In this document: piece by piece, positions 17,117-26,078 of the stretch
Layout: each line of letters begins with the position of its first letter
Position numbering within the stretch: position 1 is the first letter of the stretch
Source of the DNA: Phytohabitans aurantiacus
GTDB lineage: Bacteria; Actinomycetota; Actinomycetes; Mycobacteriales; Micromonosporaceae
Direction: 5' to 3'
DNA length: 64,000 nt
NCBI RefSeq assembly: GCF_027923225.1
Contig: NZ_BSDI01000056.1
Span: 14,653-78,652, forward strand
Program-made: the position numbers and the translations under genes
Notes under the pieces: generated by a model
Seen by the model: only the letters and a program-made list of their open reading frames with translations
Told to the model about the DNA's origin: nothing
Database searches by the model: none

Positions 17117-17211
17117 CTCCACCCCCGTGGGAAGTCCGTCAAGATCGAGCCTCGCGCACGAGGGACGGCGGACATATCGGGGACCACCCTGGTTCGCCCC
17201 CGAAGGCCCTG

Positions 17212-17802
17212 TCAGGGAACGATGGGGTCGGGCTCGACACCCAGCGCGTTGAGGGTGCCGGCCAGCATCTCGTACTGTCCAATGAGGAGACACACCTCGA
17301 TGAGCTGGGTCTGGTCGTAGGCTGTGCTCAGCGCGGCCCACGTGTCGGCGCCGATCGTGCGGTCGACGGTGAGCTCGCCGACCGAGCGCAGCAGGGCGCG
17401 CTGGTGATCGGTCCAGCCCAGCGCGTCCGGCCCGGCGCCGACCCGCTCGATCTGCTCGTCGCTCAGCCCGGCCCGGCGCGCCAGCCGCACGTGCTGATGC
17501 CACTCGTAGTCGCTGCCGCACTCGACCGCGACCCGCAGGATCACCAGCTCGGCGTCGACCCGGGGCAGCGTGCCGTATGGCATGAGCCGCGCCGCGAAGC
17601 GCAGCCACGCGCGAAACAGCCTGCGGTGCCGTGCCAGGGTGGCGAACACGTTCGGCACCGGGACACCGAAGCGCCTCGCGGCGACCGCGCACACCGCGGT
17701 GTTGACCACACCGAGCGCGTCGCGGTCGCCGGGCCGCACCCGCGGCCTCTCAGCCCTGCGCACCGTGCCGGGAAACGGAATCGACGCTCTCACGCGGTCC
17801 AT
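17212..17802 (-). CDS. carboxymuconolactone decarboxylase-family protein
   Basis: A 196-aa AhpD/CMD-like alpha-helical protein. The core segment LRVAVECGSDYEWHQHVRLARRAGLSDEQIERV (given here by its ends, about 94-125) has the C-x5-H arrangement of a non-thioredoxin CMD subgroup: one Cys, no CxxC. LTVDRTIGADTW follows. Start taken at ATG 17802; ATG 17823 would add seven residues. Either overlaps the CPBP gene upstream by about 50-75 nt, so the pair is probably one transcript. Activity (peroxidase or decarboxylase) cannot be assigned. Confidence 0.75.
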   Translation of the reverse strand: MDRVRASIPFPGTVRRAERPRVRPGDRDALGVVNTAVCAVAARRFGVPVPNVFATLARHRRLFRAWLRFAARLMPYGTLPRVDAELVILRVAVECGSDYEWHQHVRLARRAGLSDEQIERVGAGPDALGWTDHQRALLRSVGELTVDRTIGADTWAALSTAYDQTQLIEVCLLIGQYEMLAGTLNALGVEPDPIVP

Positions 17803-18628
17803 CCGTCCATTGTGGGGCACCATCCCGGTTCCGGTCGGGTCGCGCGCGGTCCGTGGCCTCGGCGGGTGCCGGACGGGTCCAGAAGCGCCAGTGGCCGGCG
17901 ATCAGTACGGCGACGACCAGGGTCCAGGCGGCGAGGTAGAGCCAGGTGAGGCGGGTGGAGTCGGCGCCAGCCGGCCACAGGTCGCCGGCCCGGTACTCGA
18001 CGCTCCCCTCGGTCGCGTGTGCGATGAGGGTGATCAACGCACTGCCCCGGGCCTGGTTGAACAGCCACACGTACCAGAACGTGACCGCGAGCGTGGTGAC
18101 CGCCTCGATCGGCTCCAGCCCGAAGGAGTCCATGAAGAACAGCGGGGCGTGCCAGCCGGTGACCAGTACGGCCAGGACGGCGGCCGCGGCCAGCGGTGTG
18201 CGGCGCTCCTGCAGGATGGGCACCGCGAAGCCACGGAAGCTGGGCTCTTCACCGAACGGCCCGCCGGTGGGGTTGACGATGTTGATGCCGATGACCAGCG
18301 CGACACCGTACCAGGGATGGAACTGGCCGGTATCCGGCCCGGGCGCGCCGGCGGCCATGTTGAGCCCGATGGTGGCGGCGTGCACGGACAGCGGCACGGC
18401 GAGGGCGAGGGCGTACCAGATCCAGTGGACCCGCCAGCGGATCAGGCGCGCGCCGATCGCGCGCAGGCCCCCCAGCCCGTCCCGGATGAACGCCACGATG
18501 AGGGCGGCGATCAGCGCCCCCGGGGCGAAGAAGCTGTCCCACGGGATGGCGCCCCAGGCGAGGGCGTAGGCCAGGACGAAGAACGCGACGAGGGGATGCC
18601 GCCGGATCGGCGACAGGATTCTGGACAT
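17750..18628 (-). CDS. CPBP-family intramembrane glutamic endopeptidase
   Basis: A 292-aa membrane protein with about eight hydrophobic segments. The Abi/CPBP motifs are present: EEPSFRG (E-E-x3-R) near 135, a helix with GWHAPLFF, and LIAHATEGS. These carry the metal- or water-activating Glu and His residues of Rce1-like proteases. ATG 18628 has GGAGG 6 nt upstream. Its 3' end overlaps the CMD-family gene. CPBP proteins often process prenylated or small peptides or give bacteriocin self-immunity; no peptide substrate is recognisable nearby. Confidence 0.85.
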   Translation of the reverse strand: MSRILSPIRRHPLVAFFVLAYALAWGAIPWDSFFAPGALIAALIVAFIRDGLGGLRAIGARLIRWRVHWIWYALALAVPLSVHAATIGLNMAAGAPGPDTGQFHPWYGVALVIGINIVNPTGGPFGEEPSFRGFAVPILQERRTPLAAAAVLAVLVTGWHAPLFFMDSFGLEPIEAVTTLAVTFWYVWLFNQARGSALITLIAHATEGSVEYRAGDLWPAGADSTRLTWLYLAAWTLVVAVLIAGHWRFWTRPAPAEATDRARPDRNRDGAPQWTDGPRESVDSVSRHGAQG

Positions 18629-18810
18629 GGGTGCCTCCACGGGTCCGGCCGGCTGCGGTGACCGCCGCGGGCGTTCGCCGCCGGGGTCGCCGTCTTGGAT
18701 GACGCGGCTTCTCATGACCTTCAAGGTGGCACCGGCGCGGGGACGCGGACAGGCGGGAAACAGGCCGGTCGGGGGGCGGTTTTCTGGTGTGTTCGCCGCG
18801 GCGGGCGCGG

Positions 18811-19455
18811 TCAGGAACGCAGGTAGAGCAGCACGGCGAGGACCCGGCGGGACTCGCTGCCGGTGGACGGGATGCCGAGCTTGCCGAAGATGCTGGAGAC
18901 GTACTTCTCGGCGGCGCGCAACGTGATGACCAGCCGGTCGGCGATGCCCTGGTTGGAGTGCCCGACCGCCATGAGCTCGAGCACCTCGCGTTCGCGCGGG
19001 GTGAGCGCGCCGAGCGGGTCGTCCCGCCGCCGCTTGGCCAGCAGCGTCGAGATGATCACCGGATCGACGGCGGAGCCGCCGACCGCCACGCGCCGGACGG
19101 CGGCCAGGAAGTCGGGCACGTCGCTGATGCGGTCCTTGAGCAGGTATCCGACGCCGTCGGCGGAGTCGGCCAGCAGCTTCATGGCCAGCCCGATCTCCAG
19201 GTACTGCGAGAGCACCAGCACGCCGACCCGCGGGTACCGGGCGCGGATGTCGATCGCGGCCCGCAGCCCTTCGTCGCGGTGTGTCGGCGGCAGCCGGATG
19301 TCGAGAATGGCCACGTCGGGCTGCGCGACGAGCATCTCCCGGTGAAGCTGCTCGGCGTCGCCGCAGCGGGCGGTCACCTCGAATCCGGCGTCGGCCAGCA
19401 GGCTGGCCAGCCCTTCACGCAGCAGGACGCTGTCTTCGGCGATGGCTACCCGCAT
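18811..19455 (-). CDS. NarL/LuxR-type response regulator
   Basis: A 214-aa two-component regulator. Receiver domain 1-120 has the acidic pair Glu7-Asp8, phosphoacceptor Asp52 in AILDIRLPP, and Lys at the conserved GYLLKDR. The C-terminal LuxR helix-turn-helix spans about 148-205 (LTPREREVLELMAVGHSNQGIADRL by ends). ATG 19455 overlaps the kinase stop by 10 nt, so the two are coupled. Because its kinase lacks the sensory N-terminus, its phosphorylation may be constitutive, absent or supplied by another kinase. Confidence 0.92.
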   Translation of the reverse strand: MRVAIAEDSVLLREGLASLLADAGFEVTARCGDAEQLHREMLVAQPDVAILDIRLPPTHRDEGLRAAIDIRARYPRVGVLVLSQYLEIGLAMKLLADSADGVGYLLKDRISDVPDFLAAVRRVAVGGSAVDPVIISTLLAKRRRDDPLGALTPREREVLELMAVGHSNQGIADRLVITLRAAEKYVSSIFGKLGIPSTGSESRRVLAVLLYLRS

Positions 19456-20057
19456 GGAATCTCCGCCCGCACCCGGGTGCCGCCGCCGTGCGGGGTCCAG
19501 ATCCGCAGCCGGCCGCCGAGCGCCTCGACCCGGTCGGCGAGCCCACGCAGGCCCGTGCCGCGTTCGGTGTCGGCGCCGCCCGTGCCGTCGTCGACGACCT
19601 CGACGACGAGCTGCCCGTCGCGGTGGCAGAGGTCCACTGTGGCCGACGAGGCGTGCGCGTGCTTGTCGATGTTGACCAGGCTCTCGCAGACCACGTAGTA
19701 CGCCGCGACCTCGACCTGCTCGGCGAGCCGGCCGTTGAGGCGCAGGGTGAGCCGGACCGGCACCGCCGCCCGGGCGGCCAGCGACTCCAGAGCCACCGGC
19801 AGGCCGTGACCGGTCAGCACGGCGGGATGCAGGCCGCGCGCCACGTCGCGCAGCTCGTCCAGTGACTGGGCGATCTCCTGCTTGGCCTTGGCGAGCGTGC
19901 CCTGCGCCTCGTGATTTGCCCCGAGGCGGGCGCTGAGCCGGCCAAGGTCCAAGGACAGTGCGATGAGTCGCTGCTGCGCGCCGTCGTGCAGGTCGCGCTC
20001 CAACCGCTGCCGCTCCCGCTGGCCGGCCTCCAGCACCCGCACCCGGGACCCCCGCAC
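19446..20057 (-). pseudogene. N-terminally truncated sensor histidine kinase
   Basis: Only the catalytic half of a NarX-type kinase remains. HisKA_3 has the phosphoacceptor in RDLHDGAQQR (His24), followed by the HATPase region with NIDKHA and DDGTGG...GTGLRGL. Typical family members carry 150-400 residues of membrane/sensor sequence before VLEAGQRERQRLERDLHD; here the frame is closed by a TGA at 20070-20072, five codons before the GTG at 20057. The divergent alpha/beta hydrolase begins at 20084, so the missing part was replaced or deleted. Call it a remnant, though a soluble 203-aa kinase could still be made. Confidence 0.75.
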
Positions 20058-20083
20058 AGCCGATCCAGGTCAGGAGAAACGAC

Positions 20084-21565
20084 ATGCCACGACTTCGCGC
20101 CCGGATACGCGTACTCGCCAGCGGACTGCTGGCCGTCGCCGTCATCGCCGGATACGTCCCCGCCGCCTACGCGGGGCCGACCTCGGCGGGACCACCCGGA
20201 TTCAGCGTCGACTGGACCCCGTGCCCGACGGCGCCCACCAAGCAGTGCGGCACCATGCGGGTGCCGGTGGACTGGTCCAAGCCACGCGGCGAGCAGATCA
20301 CCGTAGCCGTGGCGCGGCGCCCCGCCGACGACCCGGCGCACCGCGTCGGCACGCTGTTCTTCAACGCGGGCGGGCCCGGCGATGGCGAAGTCCACTACGT
20401 CGTGGCCGACGACTGGTACTTCTCACCCACCCTTCGCGCCCGCTTCGACATCGTCGGCTTGGACCCGCGCGCCACCGGCGGCAGCCCCCAGCCCCAATGC
20501 GATGTACCGGCGTTCACCGAGGCCACCACGCTGTTCCCCCGGTCGGAGCGGGAGTTCGACGCGATGCGCCGGCACAACCGCGCGGTCGGGGAAAGCTGCC
20601 TCGCTAAGACCGGATCGCTCATGGCGCACACCGACACGGTCAGCGTCGCCCGCGACCACGAGGCGTTGCGGGTCGCGCTCGGCGTGAAGCAGGTGAGCTG
20701 GCTGGGCATCTCGTACGGCACCCAGCTCGCGGCCAATTACGCCGAGCTGTTCCCGCGACAGACCCGCGCCATGGTGCTGGACGCCGCGTTGGACCACAGC
20801 CAGCCCGAGGGCCAGCAGGTGGCCGACGAAATGATGGCCGCCGAGGACTCGTTCAACCGGTTCGCCCGCTGGTGCGACACCGCGACGGAGTGCGCGCTGC
20901 GCGGGCAGGACGTCGGCGCCGTCTTCGACCGCCTGGTCGCCGCCGCTGACCGGTACCCGATACCCGTCGAAGGCGCGGTGCGGGCGGCGACCGGCGAAGA
21001 CATCCGGATGGGCACCATCCGGCTGCTGGTCCTCAAGGAACCGGCCATCTTCGGCCCCGACGTGTCCTGGGCCGGCCTTTCCCGATCGCTCGCCGCCGCC
21101 GTCGCGGGCGACGCGTCGGCGTTCGCCGCGGCACCGGCCGGGGTGTACCAGGCCGGCTACTTCAACCGGCTCGCCATCGGCTGCATGGAGTACGCGCCGC
21201 AGATCCGCACCTACGCCCAGATGCGCCAGCGCATCCAGATGGGCCGCCAGCTCGCCCCGCACCTGCAAGGCGCCTCCGAAACGTGGCAGGTCAACTTCTG
21301 CATCGACTGGCCAGTCCCGGCCGCCAACCCGCACCGGCTCCTGGACGTGCGGGGCGTACCCAGTCTGATCGTGCACGCGGTACACGATCCCTCCGACCCC
21401 TACCGGTGGGCGCACAGCCTCGCCGCCCAGATCCAGGGCGCCGCCCTGCTCACCCGCACCGGCGACGGCCACACCTCGTACCACACCTCGGAGTGCGCCC
21501 GGACCGCCTCCGACCAGTACCTGCTCCGGCCAAAGGCGCCGGCGCACCGCGTCTGTGAGGGCTGA
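20084..21565 (+). CDS. secreted alpha/beta hydrolase, tripeptidyl-aminopeptidase-like
   Basis: A 493-aa exported serine hydrolase of the actinobacterial Tap/SlpD-like S33 class. Signal peptide about 1-30. The oxyanion segment FFNAGGPGDG is near 92-101, nucleophile Ser210 lies in LGISYGTQ, and the C-terminal cap carries GDGHTSYH with the catalytic His. Cys55 and other cysteines fit an extracellular protein. AGGAG lies about 8 nt before ATG 20084. The gene starts 26 bp from the truncated kinase, at an apparent recombination junction. The next hydrolase starts 3 nt after its stop. Confidence 0.87.
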   Translation: MPRLRARIRVLASGLLAVAVIAGYVPAAYAGPTSAGPPGFSVDWTPCPTAPTKQCGTMRVPVDWSKPRGEQITVAVARRPADDPAHRVGTLFFNAGGPGDGEVHYVVADDWYFSPTLRARFDIVGLDPRATGGSPQPQCDVPAFTEATTLFPRSEREFDAMRRHNRAVGESCLAKTGSLMAHTDTVSVARDHEALRVALGVKQVSWLGISYGTQLAANYAELFPRQTRAMVLDAALDHSQPEGQQVADEMMAAEDSFNRFARWCDTATECALRGQDVGAVFDRLVAAADRYPIPVEGAVRAATGEDIRMGTIRLLVLKEPAIFGPDVSWAGLSRSLAAAVAGDASAFAAAPAGVYQAGYFNRLAIGCMEYAPQIRTYAQMRQRIQMGRQLAPHLQGASETWQVNFCIDWPVPAANPHRLLDVRGVPSLIVHAVHDPSDPYRWAHSLAAQIQGAALLTRTGDGHTSYHTSECARTASDQYLLRPKAPAHRVCEG

Positions 21566-21568
21566 ACG

Positions 21569-22729
21569 ATGCGCACAGTGAACCTTGCTCTTGTCCTGGT
21601 CTTGACGCTGGCATCGGCCGCGGCCACGCCGCCCGCACCGGCGGCCGCCGCCGGCACCGCGGTGGGCGCGGCGCTGCCCGCACCCACCGGCCCGCACCCC
21701 GTCGGCACCGTGGCGGTACACCTGATCGACGACTCGCGCCCCGACCCGCTGGAGCCGTCCCGGCCGGTTCGTGAGCTGATGGTCCAGCTCTGGTACCCGG
21801 CGAGCCGCCCGACCGGACCGGTCGCGGCGTTCATGCCGCACGAGGCGGCCGGCGAGGTCGCCACCGCCAGCCAGCTCGCGCCCGAGCTCATGCGGACCGT
21901 CCGCACCGCCGGGCACGAGGGCGCCCCGATCCGCCGGCGGCACCGAGGGCACCCGGTGGTGCTGTACTCGCCCGGCCTGGGCAACCCTCGGGCGTTCGGC
22001 ACCACCGTCGTGCAGGATCTGGCCAGCCGTGGCTTCGTGGTCGTCGCCATCGACCACACCTTCGACGCGTACGTCGTGCAGTTCCCCGGCGGCCGCCTCG
22101 AACACACCGTTCAGCCGGACCGCTTCCTCGCCCAGCGGACCCGGGTGGCCGACGTCGGCTTCGTCCTCGCCGAGCTTGCGCGGATCAACGCCGGCCACAT
22201 CGTCGCGGGCTTCGACGGCCAGCTCGATTTGACCCGGACGGGCATGTTCGGCCACTCCGCCGGCGGCTCCACCGCCGCCAACGCCATCCTCGCCGGCCAG
22301 CCCATCAAGTCCGGGCTCAACCTGGACGGCAGCGTGCTACCGCCGGCCAGCGACGCCGGCGCTCTCACCTGCCGCCCGTTCCTCCAACTCGGCGGCGCCT
22401 ACCACACCCGCGCCCTGGACCCGACCTGGGCGACCTACTGGGCGAACCTGCGGGGCTGGCGCCGCGAACTGCACGTCGACGACGCCGGTCACAGCGACTT
22501 CAGCGACCTCGGGGTGCTGCTCGACCAGTTCGGCGTCGACCGCCACCTCTACGGCCACTTCGGTGCCATCGAACCCGCACGGGCGCTGGCGATCCAGCAG
22601 GCGTACGTCTGGGCGTTCTTCGCACAAACGCTGTCGAACGCGCGCCAGCCGCTGCTCGACCGCCCATCGGCCGCCTTCCCGGAGGTGACCTTCGAAGGAC
22701 TCAACGTCGCCGCAAGCCCAACTCTCTGA
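21569..22729 (+). CDS. secreted alpha/beta hydrolase (PAF-acetylhydrolase/lipase-like)
   Basis: A 386-aa exported hydrolase. Signal peptide about 1-28. PHPVGTVAVHL at about 42-52 and WYPA at 76-79 are typical of the platelet-activating-factor acetylhydrolase-like group. HPVVLYSPGLG near 127-137 forms the oxyanion strand and Ser230 in GHSAGGS is the nucleophile; DDAGHSDFSD near 306-315 supplies His. It is 3 nt after the previous hydrolase, so one operon. A deletion derivative of the same family is at 47900-48316. Confidence 0.82.
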   Translation: MRTVNLALVLVLTLASAAATPPAPAAAAGTAVGAALPAPTGPHPVGTVAVHLIDDSRPDPLEPSRPVRELMVQLWYPASRPTGPVAAFMPHEAAGEVATASQLAPELMRTVRTAGHEGAPIRRRHRGHPVVLYSPGLGNPRAFGTTVVQDLASRGFVVVAIDHTFDAYVVQFPGGRLEHTVQPDRFLAQRTRVADVGFVLAELARINAGHIVAGFDGQLDLTRTGMFGHSAGGSTAANAILAGQPIKSGLNLDGSVLPPASDAGALTCRPFLQLGGAYHTRALDPTWATYWANLRGWRRELHVDDAGHSDFSDLGVLLDQFGVDRHLYGHFGAIEPARALAIQQAYVWAFFAQTLSNARQPLLDRPSAAFPEVTFEGLNVAASPTL

Positions 22730-22784
22730 CCCGAGCCAAATACTTACACTGTCCCGCCAGACGGCAATGAGAGAGGGAACCAGC

Positions 22785-23516
22785 GTGAAGCTTCTTGCAC
22801 TGATAGCCATGATTGGCATCGTCGGATCCGGAACCGCAGCATCTGCCGCACCGTCCAACTTCGAAGTACGCAAGGCGGCTCAGACGCAGTACGGCTGTAC
22901 CCCGGCTCCCGCTGGCACGCAGCTGAAGGTGTCCGTGATGGGCGACTCCCTGATGACCAACTGGGGAGTTCAGGACACCCCGGACCAGGGGTGGCCGGAG
23001 CGGGTCAAGGCACAGGGAGCAACGCACGCGTGGCACGTCGACATCGGCTCGGCCGTCGGCGCCACGAAGATCACAGACTTCCTCCCCGGCGGCGGCGGAT
23101 GGTGGATCACGGAGTGCGTCCGGAACTCTCAGCCGGACATTGTCACTATGGACTGGCGGACGAACGAGCAGTTGGCGAACCCGATCGTTACTCCGGCGCA
23201 GTTGAAGGCCAACTACCTTCAGCTGATGGATCACATTCTCGCGGTGTCACCGGGCACGAAGTTCCTCATCGTCAACCCCCCGTTGATGATGTACCCCGAT
23301 GCCTTCCGGACGCCGTATACGCAGCAGCAGTACATCGCGAAGATGATCGAGGTTCGGGACGAGCGGGGCACGTGCTGGCTCGATCTCCGGCCGTTCTTCG
23401 ACACCAGCGGTAGCTTCGCGTGGGAGCAACTCCCGGACAGCATCCACCCCGGGAAGATAGGGCACCGGATGTTCGCCATCGGGATCTACGAAGCGTTGCA
23501 CTCCTGCTCTTCGTGA
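22785..23516 (+). CDS. secreted SGNH/GDSL hydrolase
   Basis: A 243-aa exported esterase-like protein. Signal peptide about 1-22. Block I is VMGDSLMTNWG with Ser55; block III-like DWRTNEQ carries the Asn; block V is DSIHPGKIGHR with Asp and His near the C-terminus. GTG 22785 is chosen because AGAGGG lies about 8 nt upstream and the product then starts with a clean signal peptide; ATG 22767 is the alternative. Substrate unknown (acyl or acetyl esters of lipids or polysaccharides are usual). Confidence 0.85.
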   Translation: MKLLALIAMIGIVGSGTAASAAPSNFEVRKAAQTQYGCTPAPAGTQLKVSVMGDSLMTNWGVQDTPDQGWPERVKAQGATHAWHVDIGSAVGATKITDFLPGGGGWWITECVRNSQPDIVTMDWRTNEQLANPIVTPAQLKANYLQLMDHILAVSPGTKFLIVNPPLMMYPDAFRTPYTQQQYIAKMIEVRDERGTCWLDLRPFFDTSGSFAWEQLPDSIHPGKIGHRMFAIGIYEALHSCSS

Positions 23517-23615
23517 AGATCCACGCGTGCGCCAGCGCCGCGAAAGGGTTGCGTGACCGATTCGTCAGCACCCTCGCGTACGGTCGCCGTGATGACACAC
23601 GGAAGGGACACACCA

Positions 23616-24101
23616 TTGGTTCGCGTACCACGAGCACGTCGCCGATTCGGTGCACTGGTCATCGGGCTGATCGCGTCTGTCGGCGTGGCCGCACCTGCCG
23701 CCGCGTCACCGCCGAAGGAAGGCTGCGTATTGGTGGCACAGCCGGCAGACGAGTCGACCAAGACGATTCCGCTGAAGGAAGTGTGCGGTAGCGAGGCCAC
23801 CAGCCAGCTGCGCGCGAACGCGTCGACCTTGCTGGCCCGACTCCACGAACACGCCGACTACGGCGGATACAACGCTGAGATCTACGGCGAATACGGTACC
23901 TGCGACCGAGAAGGCTACTCGCTCAGGATGGACAGCTATTGGATGTTCAACCTCAGCTCGTACGAGCTCTTCGGGCAGTGCTACTGGTCCACGATCACCA
24001 ACCGGGCGTCGGACGTCCGGTATGGCGCGATCGGCAACCAGCGCTACGTGGGTGACGTGTGGAACGACAATGTCGTGAGGCTCAACACCTGGGCCAAGTG
24101 A
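23616..24101 (+). CDS. secreted protein of unknown function
   Basis: A 161-aa exported protein. TTG 23616 is chosen because GGAAGGG lies 8 nt upstream and the product then begins with a normal signal peptide (VPRARRRFGALVIGLIASVG, cleaved near AAA-S). The mature part has several cysteines (EGCVL, EVCGS, GTCDREG, GQCYW), suggesting disulfides, and an aromatic C-terminal half (DSYWMFNLSSYELF). No family recognised; a lysozyme-inhibitor- or peptidase-inhibitor-like fold is conceivable. The 3' end overlaps the end of the convergent DUF222-HNH reading frame by 20 nt. Confidence 0.65.
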   Translation: MVRVPRARRRFGALVIGLIASVGVAAPAAASPPKEGCVLVAQPADESTKTIPLKEVCGSEATSQLRANASTLLARLHEHADYGGYNAEIYGEYGTCDREGYSLRMDSYWMFNLSSYELFGQCYWSTITNRASDVRYGAIGNQRYVGDVWNDNVVRLNTWAK

Positions 24102-25824
24102 CCAAACCCCATCCACGAGTGCCGACGTTCGCAGCTACTGTAGCCAGCCCGGACGGGTGACCCCGATGAAATGCGCCATCTCGAACAGCCGGTGCGTTTC
24201 TCCAGGGCGGTGAGGGTCCGTTGCCGTCCGGGTGGTGTTGGTGGAATGGATGTCGGCGGCGTCTGTGGCGATCCGCTGCCCCTGGAGGGCAGTAGGCTTC
24301 CACGATCCATCCCTGCGGGCTGGCGGCGGGTTGCGGAACGCGGTGGGTGAGACTGCGGGAGCAACGGGCATCGATTGGTCGTGGTTCGGGTGGGACGCGG
24401 TAGGTGTGGCCGAGGGCGGTGCGCCATTGGAAGACGCCGGGTGTGATTTGGTGGTACTCCCAATGGCCGTGATGTTTGAGCCCGTGGTCATGCCGGCACA
24501 GCGTGCCGAGGTTGCGTTCTTCGGTCGGTCCGCCGTGTGCCCAGTCTTTGATGTGGTCGATGTCGGCTTGGTGGGCGGGTACGCGGCAGCCGGGTGCTCG
24601 GCATGTCCGATCCCGTGCGCTGATGTGGTCGGCTAGGTCGGCGGTGGGTCTGCGGCGGGTGACGCCCGTGTAGAGGGTGTTGCCGTCGTGGACGGTGAAT
24701 CGCCATCGGCTGCGTTGTTGTTGTGCGGCGACTTGTCGTGCGATGTCGGCGATGACCGGCCCCCAGCCGGCGAGGTCGCCGGGTAGCTCGGTCAGTCCGA
24801 TGAGGGTGGATAGCGGCACGGTGAGCTCGACGCCGCCGCGCACCGGGCCGGTCGTGGCGCTGGCTGGGCCGGCGCTGCCAGGCGCGGTGTCCCCGCAGGC
24901 CGTTGCGCCCGGCTCGGGCCGGCTGGCGGCCTTTGCCGGTCCGGCGGGACGGGCGGCCTGCGCTGTGCCGGGCGTGCGGGTGGTCTGGTCCGTGCCGGGT
25001 GACGCTGGTGCGGTGGAGATCGCCGTGGCGGTGTTGAGGCCTTCGAGTATGTCGAGGAAGGTGTCGGCGCGTAGTTGGTCCAGTGTGCGTTCATCGCCGC
25101 CGCGGCGGGCGGCGCGGGCGATCGCGTCGATCCGCGCCGACGCTGCCGCAGCCCGTTCGGCGGGCAGGTTGGTGCCGCCCAGAAACGCGGTGCCCTCCGG
25201 CAACAGCCCGTGATCCAGACGCCGATCCACGACACTCTTGTCACGGCGTTTGCGAGCCGCGTCAGGATCGATGGTGATGACCAGCCGCTGCAACCGCACC
25301 CGCAACTGCCCCGTCGTCAGACCATCCGCGACCGGCAACAGCCGCGCCGCCGCTTCCCGTGCGGTGTCTTCGGGCAGCACGGAGAGCACGTCGCAGAACA
25401 CCCGAGCCCGCGGAATGTCGATATGCCCAGCCCGCAAAGCGGCGTACACGTCGGGGAGCCGTTCGACCACGTCCAAGGCGAGAGTGAGTTGCTCGCCGGC
25501 GGCGCGGCGCGTCCAGCACAACGCGACCCGCACCTCATCATCCGGATACCGGCTCAACCCCTTCAACCGCTCGACCGGACTGTTAAAGGTGCCGGGCGGG
25601 CAGTGCGCCACCTCCACAATGTCCGCCAACAGCTCGGCCTGATCGTGGGCGACCTGACGGGCGCGGGCCTGCATGACGGTGACCATGTCGTGGCCGTTGA
25701 CACACGACCGGTCGATACGCGCGAGGACCGCGGCCAACCCCGGACCAGGCGGCATCTCCGCCAGATCTTCAGGAATGACCAGCCTCTCGATCACACGTTC
25801 GATTCTACCGAAACCCACCGACAT
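24082..25824 (-). CDS. DUF222 / HNH endonuclease-domain protein (13E12-like)
   Basis: Product up to 580 aa. The N-terminal DUF222 helical region covers about 1-200 (LARIDRSCVNGHDMVTVMQ, RAGHIDIPRARVF). A Pro/Ala/Thr-rich linker lies near 265-320. The HNH motif is at about 430-480 (CRAPGCRVPAHQADIDHI, then HGGPTEERNLGTLCRHDH). Members resemble mycobacterial 13E12 repeats. ATG 25824 chosen; GTG alternatives exist. The last ~100 residues after YRVPPEPRP run through an R2 repeat copy and look unlike the family, so the original stop was probably lost. Nuclease activity is unproven in most members. Confidence 0.8.
   Translation of the reverse strand: MSVGFGRIERVIERLVIPEDLAEMPPGPGLAAVLARIDRSCVNGHDMVTVMQARARQVAHDQAELLADIVEVAHCPPGTFNSPVERLKGLSRYPDDEVRVALCWTRRAAGEQLTLALDVVERLPDVYAALRAGHIDIPRARVFCDVLSVLPEDTAREAAARLLPVADGLTTGQLRVRLQRLVITIDPDAARKRRDKSVVDRRLDHGLLPEGTAFLGGTNLPAERAAAASARIDAIARAARRGGDERTLDQLRADTFLDILEGLNTATAISTAPASPGTDQTTRTPGTAQAARPAGPAKAASRPEPGATACGDTAPGSAGPASATTGPVRGGVELTVPLSTLIGLTELPGDLAGWGPVIADIARQVAAQQQRSRWRFTVHDGNTLYTGVTRRRPTADLADHISARDRTCRAPGCRVPAHQADIDHIKDWAHGGPTEERNLGTLCRHDHGLKHHGHWEYHQITPGVFQWRTALGHTYRVPPEPRPIDARCSRSLTHRVPQPAASPQGWIVEAYCPPGAADRHRRRRHPFHQHHPDGNGPSPPWRNAPAVRDGAFHRGHPSGLATVAANVGTRGWGLVTWPRC
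24264..24309 (-). repeat. R2 dispersed repeat, copy c (within HNH 3' end)
   Basis: Reads TGGATCGTGGAAGCCTACTG on the minus strand, then an inverted CTGCCC/GGGCAG pair and GCGGATCGCCACA. Shared with R2 copies at 25967 and 32706. Confidence 0.65.
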
Positions 25825-25966
25825 CCGTTGCCCCACCGCCAACCCGGCCGGGGTCAGGATCGCCGTCTGTCCACAATGGTGATCGCGGCCGCGCCATGCC
25901 GTTCGCGGCACACGACCTGCCCTCGTCGGGGTGGTCGTGCGACGGCGGCTACAAAACCAGTTCGCC

Positions 25967-26020
25967 GGCCCGGGATCACCGCCGGCTGTGGATCGTGGAA
26001 GCCAACTGCCCCTCTAATTA
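25967..26020 (+). repeat. R2 dispersed repeat, copy a
   Basis: Starts GGCCCGGGATCACCGCCGGC and contains TGGATCGTGGAAGCC; ends in CTCTAATTAGAG, itself a perfect 12-bp palindrome. Lies between the 5' end of the HNH gene and the 3' end of merR. Confidence 0.65.
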
Positions 26021-26078
26021 GAGACACTAACGTTCGTGATCACCGCACTAGCCGTACATGACCGCGAGCGCCATCGGC

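Noticed and set aside
24082..25824. DUF222-HNH gene as part of a complete insertion sequence
   Set aside because: No transposase, no terminal inverted repeats and no target duplication were seen; only the R2 copies lie near it.
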